From the NCBI GenBank assembly GCA_947452005.1, contig CANGBC010000009.1:40376-104375 (forward strand): a stretch of 64,000 bases of DNA, given 5' to 3'. Every line of letters begins with the position of its first letter. The stretch's first letter is position 1. The notes beneath the pieces are model-generated. The model did not search any database, was not told the origin of the DNA, and saw only the letters and a program-made list of their open reading frames with translations. Source of the stretch: Beijerinckiaceae bacterium. Lineage in GTDB: Bacteria; Pseudomonadota; Alphaproteobacteria; Rhizobiales; Beijerinckiaceae. Positions 1-8,306 of the stretch are shown here, piece after piece. Position numbers and translations under genes: made by a program.

Positions 1-220
1 CACGTGCAATCTTTTGCACGCTGGCAAACAGCGCAGCGAATGTGCTGGCATCCGCATCGAGCAAATTGACAGAGGCCGCTTTGGGCAAGACGAGCGTGTG
101 CCCATCGGCTTGCGGCATGATGTCCATGAAGGCGATGGTGTGGTCGTCTTCATAAACCTTGGTGCAGGGAATTTCGCCACGCAGGATTTTCGCGAAAATG
201 TTTTGTGTGTCGTATGTCAT
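1..220 (-). CDS. HIT family protein, 3' part missing
   Basis: The reverse strand encodes a protein beginning MTYDTQNIFAKILRGEIPC, the usual opening of small histidine-triad (HIT/HINT-like) nucleotide hydrolases or transferases. The segment ADGHTLVLPK, near residue 40, matches the conserved core strand. The C-terminal part, including the catalytic HxHxH triad, lies outside the window, so activity cannot be judged. The ATG at 218-220 is chosen because GGAG sits a few bases upstream and an earlier ATG runs into a stop after five codons. Confidence 0.85.
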   Translation of the reverse strand, partial: MTYDTQNIFAKILRGEIPCTKVYEDDHTIAFMDIMPQADGHTLVLPKAASVNLLDADASTFAALFASVQKIAR

Positions 221-238
221 ATAATTGTCTCCATATGA

Positions 239-364
239 CCCTCTCCCAGAGGGAGAGGGTGGACTCGCGAAGCGAGCCGGGTGAGGGGTTACACTTGATC
301 TTGCTGACGCCGTAACCCCTCATCAGTCATGCTGCGCATGACAGCTTCTCCCTCAGGGAGAAGC
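239..364. repeat. Intergenic inverted-repeat element, family A copy 1
   Basis: About 125 bases made of nested inverted repeats: CCCTCTCCC/GGGAGAGGG, CTCGCG/CGCGAG-type arms, a CCGGGTGAGGG segment, and a closing CTTCTCCCT/AGGGAGAAG hairpin. The same order of parts recurs at 59607-59727. It lies between the HIT gene and the DUF482 gene and contains no plausible gene. Elements of this build are common between genes in Hyphomicrobiales. Confidence 0.8.
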
Positions 365-382
365 GGGGCATGCGTCGCGTGC

Positions 383-1609
383 TCAGCCCTTCTTGAACGG
401 CACATGCTCGCCATAAATCTCAATCTCAGCTTCAACATGCGTGCGCTCGCGCACGAGAAAATCCTTCACCGCTGCGGCCAGTCTCACATCAGCAAATTCA
501 TGGGCTGAGAAAGTCTCAACCGGCTCATAGCCGCGCGCCAGTTTGTGCTCGCCCTGCGCGCCAGCTTCGACCCGCAGCAAACCGCGTGCGAGCGCAAAGT
601 CGATGGCGCGATAATAGCAGAGCTCGAAATGCAAAAAGGGATGCTCTTCCACGCAACCCCAATTGCGCCCATAGAGCGCATCATCACCAATGAAATTGAT
701 GGCACCCGCAATCCAGCGACCCTCGCGCTTGGCCATGACCAGCAAGATTCGGTCCGCCATCGTGCGCCCGACTTCTGTAAAGAACGCGCGCGTCAGATAG
801 GGCGTGCCCCATTTGCGCGATCCTGTGTCGATGTAGAAATCGAAAAACGCGTCCCAGTGCTCTTCGATAATGTCAGCGCCGGTGAGCATATGCACGTCAA
901 TGCCCGCACTCAGCGCTTGCTCGCGTTCCTTGCGGATGTTCTTTCGTTTGCGTGAGGCAAGCGCGTCCAGAAACGCGTCGAAATTGGAGTATCCACGATT
1001 AAGGAAATGGAATTGTTTTCCCGAGCGCTGCAGCCATCCAGCGGTTCCCAGCGCCTCGTAATCGGCTTGATCGGGAAACGTGACATGGGTGGAGGAGGCT
1101 TTGGTCTGCGCGCGTGCAGCTTGCAGACCTGCGATCAAAGTGGCGCGCGCTTCTTTTGCACGCGGCGTGTCGGCCACCAGCAGGCGGCGTCCAGTGGCGG
1201 GCGTAACGGGCACGCAGACTTGCAGCTTGGGATAATAATCGCCGCCCGCGCGCTCAAAGGCGTCGGCCCAGGCATGGTCGAACACATATTCGCCCATCGA
1301 ATGCGATTTGAGATAGGCGGGCGCACAGGCGAGCAGGTTGCCCTGCGCATCTTCCACAAGCAGATGCAGCGGCGCCCAGCCTTGGCGGGCCACCGCCGAG
1401 CGCGAGACTTCGAGCGCGTGCAAAAAGGCATGCGAGAGAAAGGGATTGTGGCGCTCGGCAAAGCGCAGCGAGTCGATGTCTTGCGTGAGCGTTTGCTGAG
1501 GCGGCAAGGCTCCGGTCGGATTTTGCGGGTTGGCGCAAGCATCCCACAGCGTAGGCGCGATCTCGCTGATCGAGCGAATGGTGCGCAAGGTGAGATGAGG
1601 CTCAGCCAT
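383..1609 (-). CDS. GNAT-fold DUF482 protein
   Basis: A 408-residue protein of the COG3146/DUF482 family, large proteins with an acyltransferase (GNAT-like) fold sometimes labelled peptidoglycan biosynthesis proteins. Recognisable features are PFLSHAFLHALE near residue 55, the SHSMGEYVFDHAWA segment near 105, YYPKLQVCVPVTP near 125, and the C-terminal GAQGEHKLARGYEPV segment. It is predicted cytosolic. Its start overlaps the stop of the upstream MFS gene by one base (TAATG), so the two are probably translated together. The substrate is unknown. Confidence 0.85.
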   Translation of the reverse strand: MAEPHLTLRTIRSISEIAPTLWDACANPQNPTGALPPQQTLTQDIDSLRFAERHNPFLSHAFLHALEVSRSAVARQGWAPLHLLVEDAQGNLLACAPAYLKSHSMGEYVFDHAWADAFERAGGDYYPKLQVCVPVTPATGRRLLVADTPRAKEARATLIAGLQAARAQTKASSTHVTFPDQADYEALGTAGWLQRSGKQFHFLNRGYSNFDAFLDALASRKRKNIRKEREQALSAGIDVHMLTGADIIEEHWDAFFDFYIDTGSRKWGTPYLTRAFFTEVGRTMADRILLVMAKREGRWIAGAINFIGDDALYGRNWGCVEEHPFLHFELCYYRAIDFALARGLLRVEAGAQGEHKLARGYEPVETFSAHEFADVRLAAAVKDFLVRERTHVEAEIEIYGEHVPFKKG

Positions 1610-2769
1610 TAGAGTAGCTCTCTGCTCTGGCGCGCAAACAGCGCAGATGCACCAAGGCCAACCGCAGTCAGCAGAATGGCATGGGCCAGCAAAGTCGGCG
1701 ACAGGCCGAAATGATGCAGGCCATAGCCAAACAGAACCGGCCCCAGTGCTTGCCCCATGAAGAAGGAAAAAGCATGGACGGAAAAAGCCGCCGCGCGCGC
1801 TTGCGGCGCAAGCGAGGCGACTTCGGTCTGTACGGAATTATGGATCATCAAAAAGCCAAAGCCGAGGAGAGAAAACAGCGTCGCCAGAATGCCCCAGCTG
1901 GGCAGGATGATGCAAAGCCCCAGTGACACGCCGCCAATCACACCGCCCCAGGCCATAAAGCTCACACGTGTGAGGTGGCGCATCAGCCATGTGACCGCCA
2001 GCGAATAGACCAGCCCGCCGATGCCGATGCCCGCAATCACCATGCCGGCCTCTTTGGGGCCGCCCAGACCATTGCTCTCCAGAATTTCCGAAATGAAGGG
2101 CGTGACGGCGAAGATGGCAATGGATTCCAGAAAGACTGTGCCAAAGCACAGAAAGCTTTTGGGGTTGCGAAACACATCTGCATAGCCGCCGTAAGCGCCC
2201 GCCAGACTGGGACGCGTGCTGGCCGTGGATGTTTTTTCGCGCAAGACGATGGCCGCACCTGTGGCTGCAATCGCGGTTGTCAGGGCACCAGCATAAAAGA
2301 ACGCGCGCCAGCCTATGGTTTCCGCCAGCAGGCCCGACAGGGTCGAGGCGAGGATCTGGCCAATCAGAGTGGCGGCCAGAAAGCGCGCAATCGCCACCTG
2401 TCTTTGGTCGGGCGGGAATTTGTCGCCGATCAGTGCCATGGCCACAGGCATGGTGCCGCCACCCGCCAATCCCCCGACAAAGCGCAAGGTTAGCAGCATG
2501 TCGAAATCCGTGACCCAGGCTCCTGCAATCAAAGTGAGTGTGAGAATGGCCAGACAAATGGCGAGCAGGCGGCCTTTGCCAAAGGCATCGCCAATTGGCC
2601 CGAGCACTGGTTGGCCCAGCGCATAGGGCAAAGCATAGGCCGAGGCGACGAGCGCGGCTGTGGCCACAGGCACGGAAAATTCGCGCGCCAGCGATGTCAC
2701 CAAGGGATCAATGGAGCGATAGGCAACAGCACTCGCCAAGCCGCAGAGGGAGATAAAAAACAGAACCAT
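1609..2769 (-). CDS. MFS transporter
   Basis: A 386-residue, very hydrophobic protein with about 12 predicted membrane segments. The loop between helices 2 and 3 reads GPIGDAFGKGRLL, the typical MFS motif A (GxxxDRxGRR). It resembles the drug/sugar-efflux branch of the major facilitator superfamily. It sits between a RidA-family gene and a DUF482 gene, each overlapping by one base, so the three form one operon. The substrate cannot be inferred; the RidA partner hints at an amino-acid-related compound, which is only a guess. Confidence 0.88.
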   Translation of the reverse strand: MVLFFISLCGLASAVAYRSIDPLVTSLAREFSVPVATAALVASAYALPYALGQPVLGPIGDAFGKGRLLAICLAILTLTLIAGAWVTDFDMLLTLRFVGGLAGGGTMPVAMALIGDKFPPDQRQVAIARFLAATLIGQILASTLSGLLAETIGWRAFFYAGALTTAIAATGAAIVLREKTSTASTRPSLAGAYGGYADVFRNPKSFLCFGTVFLESIAIFAVTPFISEILESNGLGGPKEAGMVIAGIGIGGLVYSLAVTWLMRHLTRVSFMAWGGVIGGVSLGLCIILPSWGILATLFSLLGFGFLMIHNSVQTEVASLAPQARAAAFSVHAFSFFMGQALGPVLFGYGLHHFGLSPTLLAHAILLTAVGLGASALFARQSRELL

Positions 2770-3236
2770 CAGACGAGTTCAAACATGGCGTCGATTTCAA
2801 CAGCACTGCCCAGCGGCAGTTCAGCGACACCCACAGCCGCGCGCGCATGGCGACCGTGTTCGCCAAACACCTCGACCATCAGGTCAGAGGCGCCATTGAC
2901 GACGGGCGCGATGGCGGTGAAGCCTGGCACAACATTGACGAACGCGCCGAGCTTCACCACACGCGCAATGGCATCAAGCGAGCCGACGCAGGCTTGCGCT
3001 TGCGCCAAGAGATTGAGCGCACACAAGCGCGCGGCCTCACGCCCCGCCTCGGGTGTCACGTCACCGCCCAGCTTGCCGCAATGGTCTGGGCTGAGGGCGC
3101 CGTTCGCCCCAAAGGCCAATTGGCCTGAGACGATGAGGAGTTTGCCGCTCACGATGGCGGGAACATAATTGGCCAGCGCCGCCGCCGGGGCGGGCAGGGT
3201 GAGGCCTAATTGCGCAAGGCGCGTCTCAGCGCTCAT
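2769..3236 (-). CDS. RidA/YjgF family protein
   Basis: A 155-residue protein of the RidA (YjgF/YER057c/UK114) superfamily, whose members hydrolyse reactive enamine/imine intermediates or have related roles. The sequence has the IVSGQLAFGANG segment and the AARLCALNLLAQAQACVG helix typical of the longer YjgF-like subgroup, and ends AAVGVAELPLGSAVEIDAMFE, where archetypal RidA has RxxVxVxxLPxxxxVEIE. No arginine stands at the usual substrate-binding position, so it may not be a true imine deaminase. GAGGAGA precedes the ATG at 3234-3236. It is first in the operon with the MFS and DUF482 genes. Confidence 0.88.
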   Translation of the reverse strand: MSAETRLAQLGLTLPAPAAALANYVPAIVSGKLLIVSGQLAFGANGALSPDHCGKLGGDVTPEAGREAARLCALNLLAQAQACVGSLDAIARVVKLGAFVNVVPGFTAIAPVVNGASDLMVEVFGEHGRHARAAVGVAELPLGSAVEIDAMFELV

Positions 3237-3362
3237 GTTTTCTCCTCAAACTTTCACACCAGCCCTTTGCGAGCGGGTCCGGAGCCCCTATTTCTGGAGC
3301 AGCGCAGGCCGCACGAACAGGCCTGTTTGTGCATAGCAGTTTTTACCGCAGGACGGGACCGG

Positions 3363-4181
3363 ATGACATTTTTCAAAGCGACCGCCCCGTTTTTTGCCCT
3401 TGGCCTGTGGGTGGGCCCCGTGGGCGCGGTTGAGGGTCCGGTTTTTGTACCCCATCGCGCCATCTATGACCTGAGCCTGCTCAAGAGCACGGGGACATCG
3501 GCGCCCGCATCGGCGCGCGGGCGCATTGCCTTTGATTTCTCTGGCAGCGCTTGTGATGGCTTTGTGACCACGTTCCGGCAGGTGACTGAATTGCAGCCCT
3601 CGGAAGGGGAAACCCGCACCTCCGATATGCGCTCGACCACATTCGAGGATGGTCCGGGCAAAGTGCTGCGCTTCAAGATCGAGACTTTGGTCAATGGGCG
3701 TCTGTCCGAGACCATCGATGGCACTGCGCAGAAGGCTGATGATGGCGAGGCCGTATCCATTGATTTGCGCGCGCCCAAGCTCGCGAAACATGATTTTGGT
3801 GTCGTGCCGCTTTTTCCAACTGAACAGGTGCGCATGATGATTGCAGCCGCCAAAGCCGGCAAGCACACGGTGGAAGCCAAAGTGTTTGATGGTTCCGATA
3901 CAGGCGCTAAAATTTTCGACACGCTGGCCGTGATCGGCGCGCAAGCGTCCAATCCGCCCGATGACACCGCCTTGCACGACGCACTCAAGACCATGCCGCG
4001 CTGGCCTGTCGTGGTGAGCTATTTTGATCCCGGAAAACCCGACGCCACACCAACTTATATTTTGGGCTTTGATCTTTACGAGAATGGCGTGTCAGGCAAT
4101 CTGCGGCTGGATTACGGGGACTTTGTACTGGCCGGCATGATGAGCAAATATGAGCCACTGCCTGTGAAGGATTGTAAGTAA
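3363..4181 (+). CDS. EipB-like periplasmic envelope protein (DUF1849)
   Basis: A 272-residue protein with an N-terminal signal peptide (hydrophobic stretch ending near GPVGAVEG). The mature start FVPHRAIYDLSL matches the DUF1849/EipB family, spiral beta-barrel periplasmic proteins needed for envelope integrity in Brucella. Cysteines in SACDG (near residue 60) and in the C-terminal VKDCK correspond to the conserved disulfide pair of that family. The ATG at 3363 is preferred over the longer open frame because it places the signal peptide at the N-terminus. It stands alone between two leftward genes. Confidence 0.8.
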   Translation: MTFFKATAPFFALGLWVGPVGAVEGPVFVPHRAIYDLSLLKSTGTSAPASARGRIAFDFSGSACDGFVTTFRQVTELQPSEGETRTSDMRSTTFEDGPGKVLRFKIETLVNGRLSETIDGTAQKADDGEAVSIDLRAPKLAKHDFGVVPLFPTEQVRMMIAAAKAGKHTVEAKVFDGSDTGAKIFDTLAVIGAQASNPPDDTALHDALKTMPRWPVVVSYFDPGKPDATPTYILGFDLYENGVSGNLRLDYGDFVLAGMMSKYEPLPVKDCK

Positions 4182-4191
4182 CAGTAGCGTC

Positions 4192-4272
4192 GTCATTGCG
4201 AGGAGCAAAGCGACGAAGCAATCCAGAGCCACACGTGAGGCTTTCTTGATTACTTCGCTCCGCTCGCAATGA
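4192..4272. repeat. Intergenic inverted-repeat element, family B copy 1
   Basis: About 80 bases bounded by GTCATTGCGAGGAGC and its near-exact inverse ending GCTCGCAATGAC, with GAAGCAATCCAG inside. Related copies lie at 55082-55177 and 62998-63081. It sits just after the eipB-like stop codon and can fold into one long stem on either strand, so it may also stabilise or end the transcript. Confidence 0.8.
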
Positions 4273-4286
4273 CTGCGAGGCAAACG

Positions 4287-5564
4287 TCACTCATCCTCAA
4301 ACGCTATGCCGCGCACCACAGCGTCACCACCAAACTTTTTGCGCAAGGCGTCCACTGCCGCCTCACGCGCTTTGTCGCGGGTGGTTTGCGTATCGGCCAG
4401 ATCGCCGTGATCGGCTTCGGACGCCGCACATAAATGGCTCACGCCCACGCCGATCAGGCGGAAGGATGTGCCATCGGCTTCCTTCTCAAGACATTCGCGT
4501 GCGGCATTGAAAATGCGGGTGGCGAGTTGGGTAGGCTCGTTCAATGTGCGTGCGCGCGTGCGGGATTTGAAATCGCCCGTCTTCAGCTTCAGCGTGATCG
4601 TGCTGCCGGCAAGTTCGGATTCCTTCAGGCGGTCAGAGACTTTCTCGCTCATGCGCCACAATTCGCGCGCCAGCGTGTCGATATCGGTCATATTGGCATT
4701 GAAGGTCGTCTCATTGGAGACGCTCTTGGTCTCGCGCTCGGGAGAGACGTCGCGCGTATCAATGCCGCGCGACAGGCGCGACAAGCGCATGCCTTCCATT
4801 CCGTAGCGACGCATGAGATCGGTCTCGTCGGCGCGTTGCAGATCGCCAATCAGGCGATAGCCATCGGCCTCAAGCCGTTCGCGCGTCACGCGCCCCACGC
4901 CCCAGATCATGCCAACGGGTTTGTCGCGCAGAAAGTCGAGCACTTCCGCCTCGCCAATCACGGCAAAGCCGCGCGGTTTGTCGAGATCGGACGCGATCTT
5001 TGCCAGAAATTTGCAATAGGACAGGCCCACAGACACCGTAATCCCAATGGTCTTTTCGACATCGCGGGCAAAGCCTGCCAGCACGTGATCAATGCTCGCC
5101 CCATGCAGACGCTGCGTGCCGGTGAGATCCAGAAAAGCCTCGTCAATGGAAATGGGCTCTACCAGTGGCGTCAAGGCGCGCATCATCTCGCGCACCTGTT
5201 CGCCGACCTGCGCATATTTTTCCATATTCGGGCGCACTACGACCGCATCGGGGCAGGCTTCAAGCGCCTTGTACATCGGCATGGCGGAGCGCACGCCATA
5301 GGTGCGTGCGATATAGCAACAGGTCGAGACAACACCGCGTTGGCCACCGCCAATGATCAAAGGCTTGTCGCGCAGACTTGGGTCATCGCGCTTTTCAACA
5401 GCGGCATAAAAGGCATCGCAATCAATATGCGCGATGGTGAGACGGGCGCGCTCGGCATGTGTGATGAGGCGTGGTGAGCCGCAGGCATGGCAGCGCATGG
5501 GGCGACCGGCGGGCGGCCCCTCGCTCAGGCAATCGCGGCACAGCGCGCTCAGATGCTCTGCCAT
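4287..5564 (-). CDS. dinB: DNA polymerase IV
   Basis: A 425-residue Y-family translesion polymerase. Motifs visible: [19 protein letters not shown] with the first catalytic aspartate, the steric-gate region, [17 protein letters not shown], and [11 protein letters not shown] carrying the catalytic Asp-Glu pair. A C-terminal little-finger domain follows ([16 protein letters not shown]). The N-terminus has an extra C-x2-C...C-x2-C cluster (CRDC...CHAC) before the palm, resembling a zinc ribbon, which I recall from alphaproteobacterial forms. Its start overlaps the upstream DUF3572 gene by 16 bases, so the two are one operon. Confidence 0.95.
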   Translation of the reverse strand: MAEHLSALCRDCLSEGPPAGRPMRCHACGSPRLITHAERARLTIAHIDCDAFYAAVEKRDDPSLRDKPLIIGGGQRGVVSTCCYIARTYGVRSAMPMYKALEACPDAVVVRPNMEKYAQVGEQVREMMRALTPLVEPISIDEAFLDLTGTQRLHGASIDHVLAGFARDVEKTIGITVSVGLSYCKFLAKIASDLDKPRGFAVIGEAEVLDFLRDKPVGMIWGVGRVTRERLEADGYRLIGDLQRADETDLMRRYGMEGMRLSRLSRGIDTRDVSPERETKSVSNETTFNANMTDIDTLARELWRMSEKVSDRLKESELAGSTITLKLKTGDFKSRTRARTLNEPTQLATRIFNAARECLEKEADGTSFRLIGVGVSHLCAASEADHGDLADTQTTRDKAREAAVDALRKKFGGDAVVRGIAFEDE

Positions 5565-5908
5565 TCGGCGGGGCCTGCCAGACTTTCGCGCGCGCCCGCG
5601 ATCACGTCAGGGCGCAGATCGGCTTCACCTGCAAAGATCAGCAGGCTTTCTTCATCCGCGCATAAATGCTCCAGCACCGCGCCCATAAAGCCCGGTTCCT
5701 GCGCCGCCTTGCGGATGCCCTCATGATCAAGCCCGCTCAGCGAGAGAAAGCGATCCAGCCGCTCGGCATCGGCTGCCAGCCAGGAGAGTGCCTGCACGGC
5801 AATTTCAAACGCACGCTCGGGCGTGACGCGGGCCGGGCGCGGGCGCTCGGGCGCGCTTCTGGCGCGCGGCTCTGGCTTGGGATGGGGGCGAAATTGGCGC
5901 TCAGTCAT
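5549..5908 (-). CDS. DUF3572 family protein
   Basis: A 119-residue protein with a charged, proline-rich N-terminus (residues 1-30) and a helical domain carrying [19 protein letters not shown] and the [12 protein letters not shown] segment, matching the alphaproteobacterial DUF3572 family of unknown function. The start MTERQFRP at 5906-5908 is chosen over a longer frame because family members begin close to it. It overlaps dinB by 16 bases, an arrangement often seen in Hyphomicrobiales, and is read away from divK. Confidence 0.8.
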   Translation of the reverse strand: MTERQFRPHPKPEPRARSAPERPRPARVTPERAFEIAVQALSWLAADAERLDRFLSLSGLDHEGIRKAAQEPGFMGAVLEHLCADEESLLIFAGEADLRPDVIAGARESLAGPAEWQSI

Positions 5909-6033
5909 GACGGGCTCTGCGAAAAAATCCAAACTGCAGTATGATGTGCGGGCTCGGATTCTCAATTCGGCAAGGTTTCAGGTTCTAGAACGTCTATCAT
6001 GCCCACACAGTCGTGGCACGGAATGCGAGACAC

Positions 6034-6402
6034 ATGTCCAAGAAAGTCCTGATCGTCGAAGACAATGAGCTCAATATGAAGCTCTTCAACGATCTTCTGG
6101 AGGCCCATGGCTACCAGACGGTTCAGACCCGCTCAGGGCTGGAGGCGACAGGACTTGCGCGCACGCATCGGCCGGACCTGATCTTGATGGACATTCAATT
6201 GCCGGAGGTCTCGGGCCTCCAGGTGACGCAATGGATCAAGGAAGACCCGGATCTGAAACATATTCCGGTCATCGCCATCACGGCTTTTGCGATGAAGGGC
6301 GATGAGGAAAAGATCCGCCAAGGGGGCTGTGAGGCTTATTTGTCCAAGCCCATTTCGGTCGTCAAATTCCTCGAGACCGTCAAAAACTACATCGGCGATT
6401 GA
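6034..6402 (+). CDS. divK: Single-domain response regulator DivK
   Basis: A 122-residue stand-alone receiver domain. It starts [16 protein letters not shown] with the acidic pair, has the phosphoacceptor Asp in [13 protein letters not shown] (near residue 53), the Thr/Ala switch in AITAFAMKG, and the Lys in LSKPIS. The [15 protein letters not shown] region is typical of DivK, the cell-fate regulator working with DivJ, PleC and the CtrA pathway. In many relatives pleD follows directly; here a non-coding stretch and rpmG follow instead. The second ATG, MSKKVL, is the preferred start. Confidence 0.92.
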   Translation: MSKKVLIVEDNELNMKLFNDLLEAHGYQTVQTRSGLEATGLARTHRPDLILMDIQLPEVSGLQVTQWIKEDPDLKHIPVIAITAFAMKGDEEKIRQGGCEAYLSKPISVVKFLETVKNYIGD

Positions 6403-6403
6403 T

Positions 6404-6435
6404 GACAGGCTGGGCGCTCGCGCCCTAATTCTGTC
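6404..6435 (+). terminator. Hairpin just after divK
   Basis: Two bases after the divK stop, GACAG pairs with CTGTC and GGGCGC pairs with GCGCCC around a two-base loop. There is no U-run, so this could be a stabilising 3' hairpin or a weak terminator. Confidence 0.4.
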
Positions 6436-6519
6436 GCCTTGCTACGAAATCATGAACGACATGCGAGAGATTCGCGTCCGTGTTAACGTAATGCATTGAG
6501 GTAAACGCGAGGGATAAGT

Positions 6520-6759
6520 CCGCAATGCCCCCGCTATGCATTGCAATTGCCCGCCGGGTCTGCGACTCTTTTGATCACCCCCGCGCCTATGGGGGACAGA
6601 TATTCCGATACCCTACGGAGTGCTCAGGTCCGCCGCATCTCCTGGGTCCGTGGGGTCGGCCGGTCGGTGATGGCAAGGAGTGGCCTCCTCAAGTGCCGTC
6701 GTCCCGACCGGCCACCAATTCAAAAGCCCCGGCTCGCGCTTGCGACCGGGGCTTTTTTT
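6520..6759 (+). ncRNA. Candidate structured small RNA of unknown family
   Basis: The divK-rpmG interval (6403-6819) has no convincing protein gene but is rich in stems. CCCCC/GGGGG arms bracket 6577-6595. A long imperfect stem runs from 6658 to 6713: GGCCGGTCGG pairs exactly with CCGACCGGCC, enclosing GGCA/TGCC and AGGAG/CTCCT. It ends at the strong intrinsic terminator 6724-6759 on the same strand. A terminated, folded region with no reading frame is best explained as a small RNA. It does not show the signature of SRP RNA, RNase P, tmRNA or a 6S RNA that I can recognise. The 5' end is a guess. Confidence 0.45.
6724..6759 (+). terminator. Strong intrinsic terminator (forward)
   Basis: AAGCCCCGG pairs with CCGGGGCTT and is followed by an uninterrupted run of seven T on the forward strand. 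No forward gene lies between divK, 320 bases upstream, and this point, so it most likely ends a non-coding transcript. Confidence 0.85.
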
Positions 6760-6772
6760 GAAGCGAAAAACG

Positions 6773-6795
6773 AAAAAAGCCGCCCGGAGGCGGCT
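6773..6795 (-). terminator. Intrinsic terminator of rpmG
   Basis: On the reverse strand AGCCGCC pairs with GGCGGCT and is followed by a T-run (six T in the reverse reading), 25 bases past the rpmG stop. Confidence 0.8.
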
Positions 6796-6819
6796 CGTTT
6801 CTCGTGAAACAGCAAGATC

Positions 6820-6987
6820 TTACTTGATCTTCGTTTCCTTGAAATCGACGTGCTTGCGCACGACAGGGTCGTACTTCTTGAAGGTCAGCTTTTCGGTCTT
6901 CGTACGAGCGTTCTTGGACGTCACGTAGAAGAAACCGGTGTCGGCGGTCGACAGGAGCTTGATCTTGATATTGGCGGCCTTGGCCAT
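6820..6987 (-). CDS. rpmG: 50S ribosomal protein L33
   Basis: A 55-residue basic protein, [20 protein letters not shown], ending [13 protein letters not shown]. This matches L33, a component of the large ribosomal subunit near the E site. The zinc-binding cysteines of some L33 forms are absent (C-minus type). The short ATG start at 6985-6987 is chosen over a longer open frame because L33 is about 55 residues. It ends at its own intrinsic terminator and lies downstream of the topA-rnr-DUF983-NUDIX genes on the same strand. Confidence 0.96.
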   Translation of the reverse strand: MAKAANIKIKLLSTADTGFFYVTSKNARTKTEKLTFKKYDPVVRKHVDFKETKIK

Positions 6988-7111
6988 GGGTCTGATCCTG
7001 AATAGCCGGCGCAGGCCGGAGAAAAAGAGATCGACCGGCGCTGTGGAAGGCCGGTCGGTTGGGGCGCACCTTACGGATCGCCAAGGCGATGTCAAGGTTT
7101 TCGGGGGGCTT

Positions 7112-7867
7112 TTACAAGAGCTCGCGCTGCCAGACGCCACGCCGGTCATAATAGAGGGGGACAGGCAGCATGGGGCTCATGCCCGCCTCGATCCGCTGGG
7201 CCAGTTCGAGCAAAATCGTGTGGGTGATCTGCGGCATGTCGAGCTTTTCCGCCCCCGACAGGGGCAGCCAGACGAGGTCAACCAGCTCTTTGTCCGGGCC
7301 GATCATCCCCTCGACCCGACCAGCGATGGATTCGGCGCTGACCGCGAAGAAGGCGGTGTCAAAGCGGCGCGGCCGACCCGTGGGGGTGACGGCGCGGGCG
7401 ATGAGGTGCAATTGGTCGAGCTCGGGATAAAGGCCGTGGGCGGCATAGTCGGCCCAAGGGCCTTCCGGGGCGCTCTCAGGCGTGCCGTAATCGGGCGAGC
7501 CGATCAGCAGGCCGGTTTCCTCATAGGTCTCGCGGATGGCAGCCAGCGCCAGCGCGCGGGCGCTGGAGGGCGTGGCGCTGCGCGCTTTGCGCAGGAGACG
7601 CATCTCCGTCAATTCGGGCAGGGCGCCCGCCACATTCATTTTGCGATCAGACGGGTCGACACGCCCGCCTGGAAAGACATAGCGGCCGGGCATGAAGACA
7701 TGGGATTCGTTGCGCCGTCCCATCAGCACGCTGGGCTCGCTGCCCGAGCCATCCACGACAATCATGGTGGCGGCAGGCACAGGCCGAATGGTGGGGTGAC
7801 CGCTGCCGGGTGCGGATTTTTTCCCCGCAAGCCCGTTAAAGCTAGTGTTTTGGTCGCTCGCGCTCAC
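7112..7867 (-). CDS. NUDIX hydrolase
   Basis: A 251-residue NUDIX-fold protein. The Nudix signature is visible as [10 protein letters not shown] (near residue 113), carrying the REx2EE metal-binding core, preceded by the [10 protein letters not shown] segment. The insertion between the two and the overall length match the larger NUDIX group related to RNase D-linked or CoA-type hydrolases; the substrate is not evident. Its start overlaps the upstream DUF983 gene by four bases (ATGA), indicating translational coupling. Confidence 0.88.
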   Translation of the reverse strand: MSASDQNTSFNGLAGKKSAPGSGHPTIRPVPAATMIVVDGSGSEPSVLMGRRNESHVFMPGRYVFPGGRVDPSDRKMNVAGALPELTEMRLLRKARSATPSSARALALAAIRETYEETGLLIGSPDYGTPESAPEGPWADYAAHGLYPELDQLHLIARAVTPTGRPRRFDTAFFAVSAESIAGRVEGMIGPDKELVDLVWLPLSGAEKLDMPQITHTILLELAQRIEAGMSPMLPVPLYYDRRGVWQRELL

Positions 7868-8289
7868 GCGGCCTTGCCGGGAAGTGCGCGCGGCTCTGCC
7901 GTTTCAAAGCCATGCATGCGCAAAGCCCATTGCAGGGCGACCAGCGCACCTTTGAAACGTGGCAGGAACCAGAAGACGAGGGCCAAGGTCAGCAATGGCC
8001 AGACGACCATGTGAACGCGCAGATCCAGCGCATCATTGTTTTCTTCGACCAGAAGCATCAACGCGCCAACAATATGGGCGACGACGAGAATGGTGAAATA
8101 GGGCGGGGCATCATCGGCGCGATGGTGATGCAATTCCTCGCCACAGGTCGGGCAGCAATCGCTGACTTTCAGAAACCGATAAAACATTTTCCCTTCGCCG
8201 CAGGCGGGGCACCGCATGCGGAAACCGGTTTTCAGGGCTGCCCATCCATTGCGAGCGGGCATGTCTGAGATTTTGGCGGAAATGGTCAT
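7864..8289 (-). CDS. DUF983 membrane protein
   Basis: A 141-residue protein with two CxxC pairs near the N-terminus (MRCPACGEG and SDCCPTCGEE), a probable zinc ribbon, then about two membrane segments (TILVVAHIVGALMLLV and LLTLALVFWFLP). This is the DUF983 family, which in alphaproteobacteria usually lies between rnr and a NUDIX gene. No function is established. It overlaps the NUDIX gene by four bases and starts 17 bases after rnr. Confidence 0.88.
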   Translation of the reverse strand: MTISAKISDMPARNGWAALKTGFRMRCPACGEGKMFYRFLKVSDCCPTCGEELHHHRADDAPPYFTILVVAHIVGALMLLVEENNDALDLRVHMVVWPLLTLALVFWFLPRFKGALVALQWALRMHGFETAEPRALPGKAA

Positions 8290-8306
8290 GGTGTTCCTGA
8301 ATCAGC

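Noticed and set aside
6520..6761. 78-codon and 88-codon forward frames in the divK-rpmG gap
   Set aside because: They run through the terminator hairpin, have no ribosome site and no recognisable protein features.
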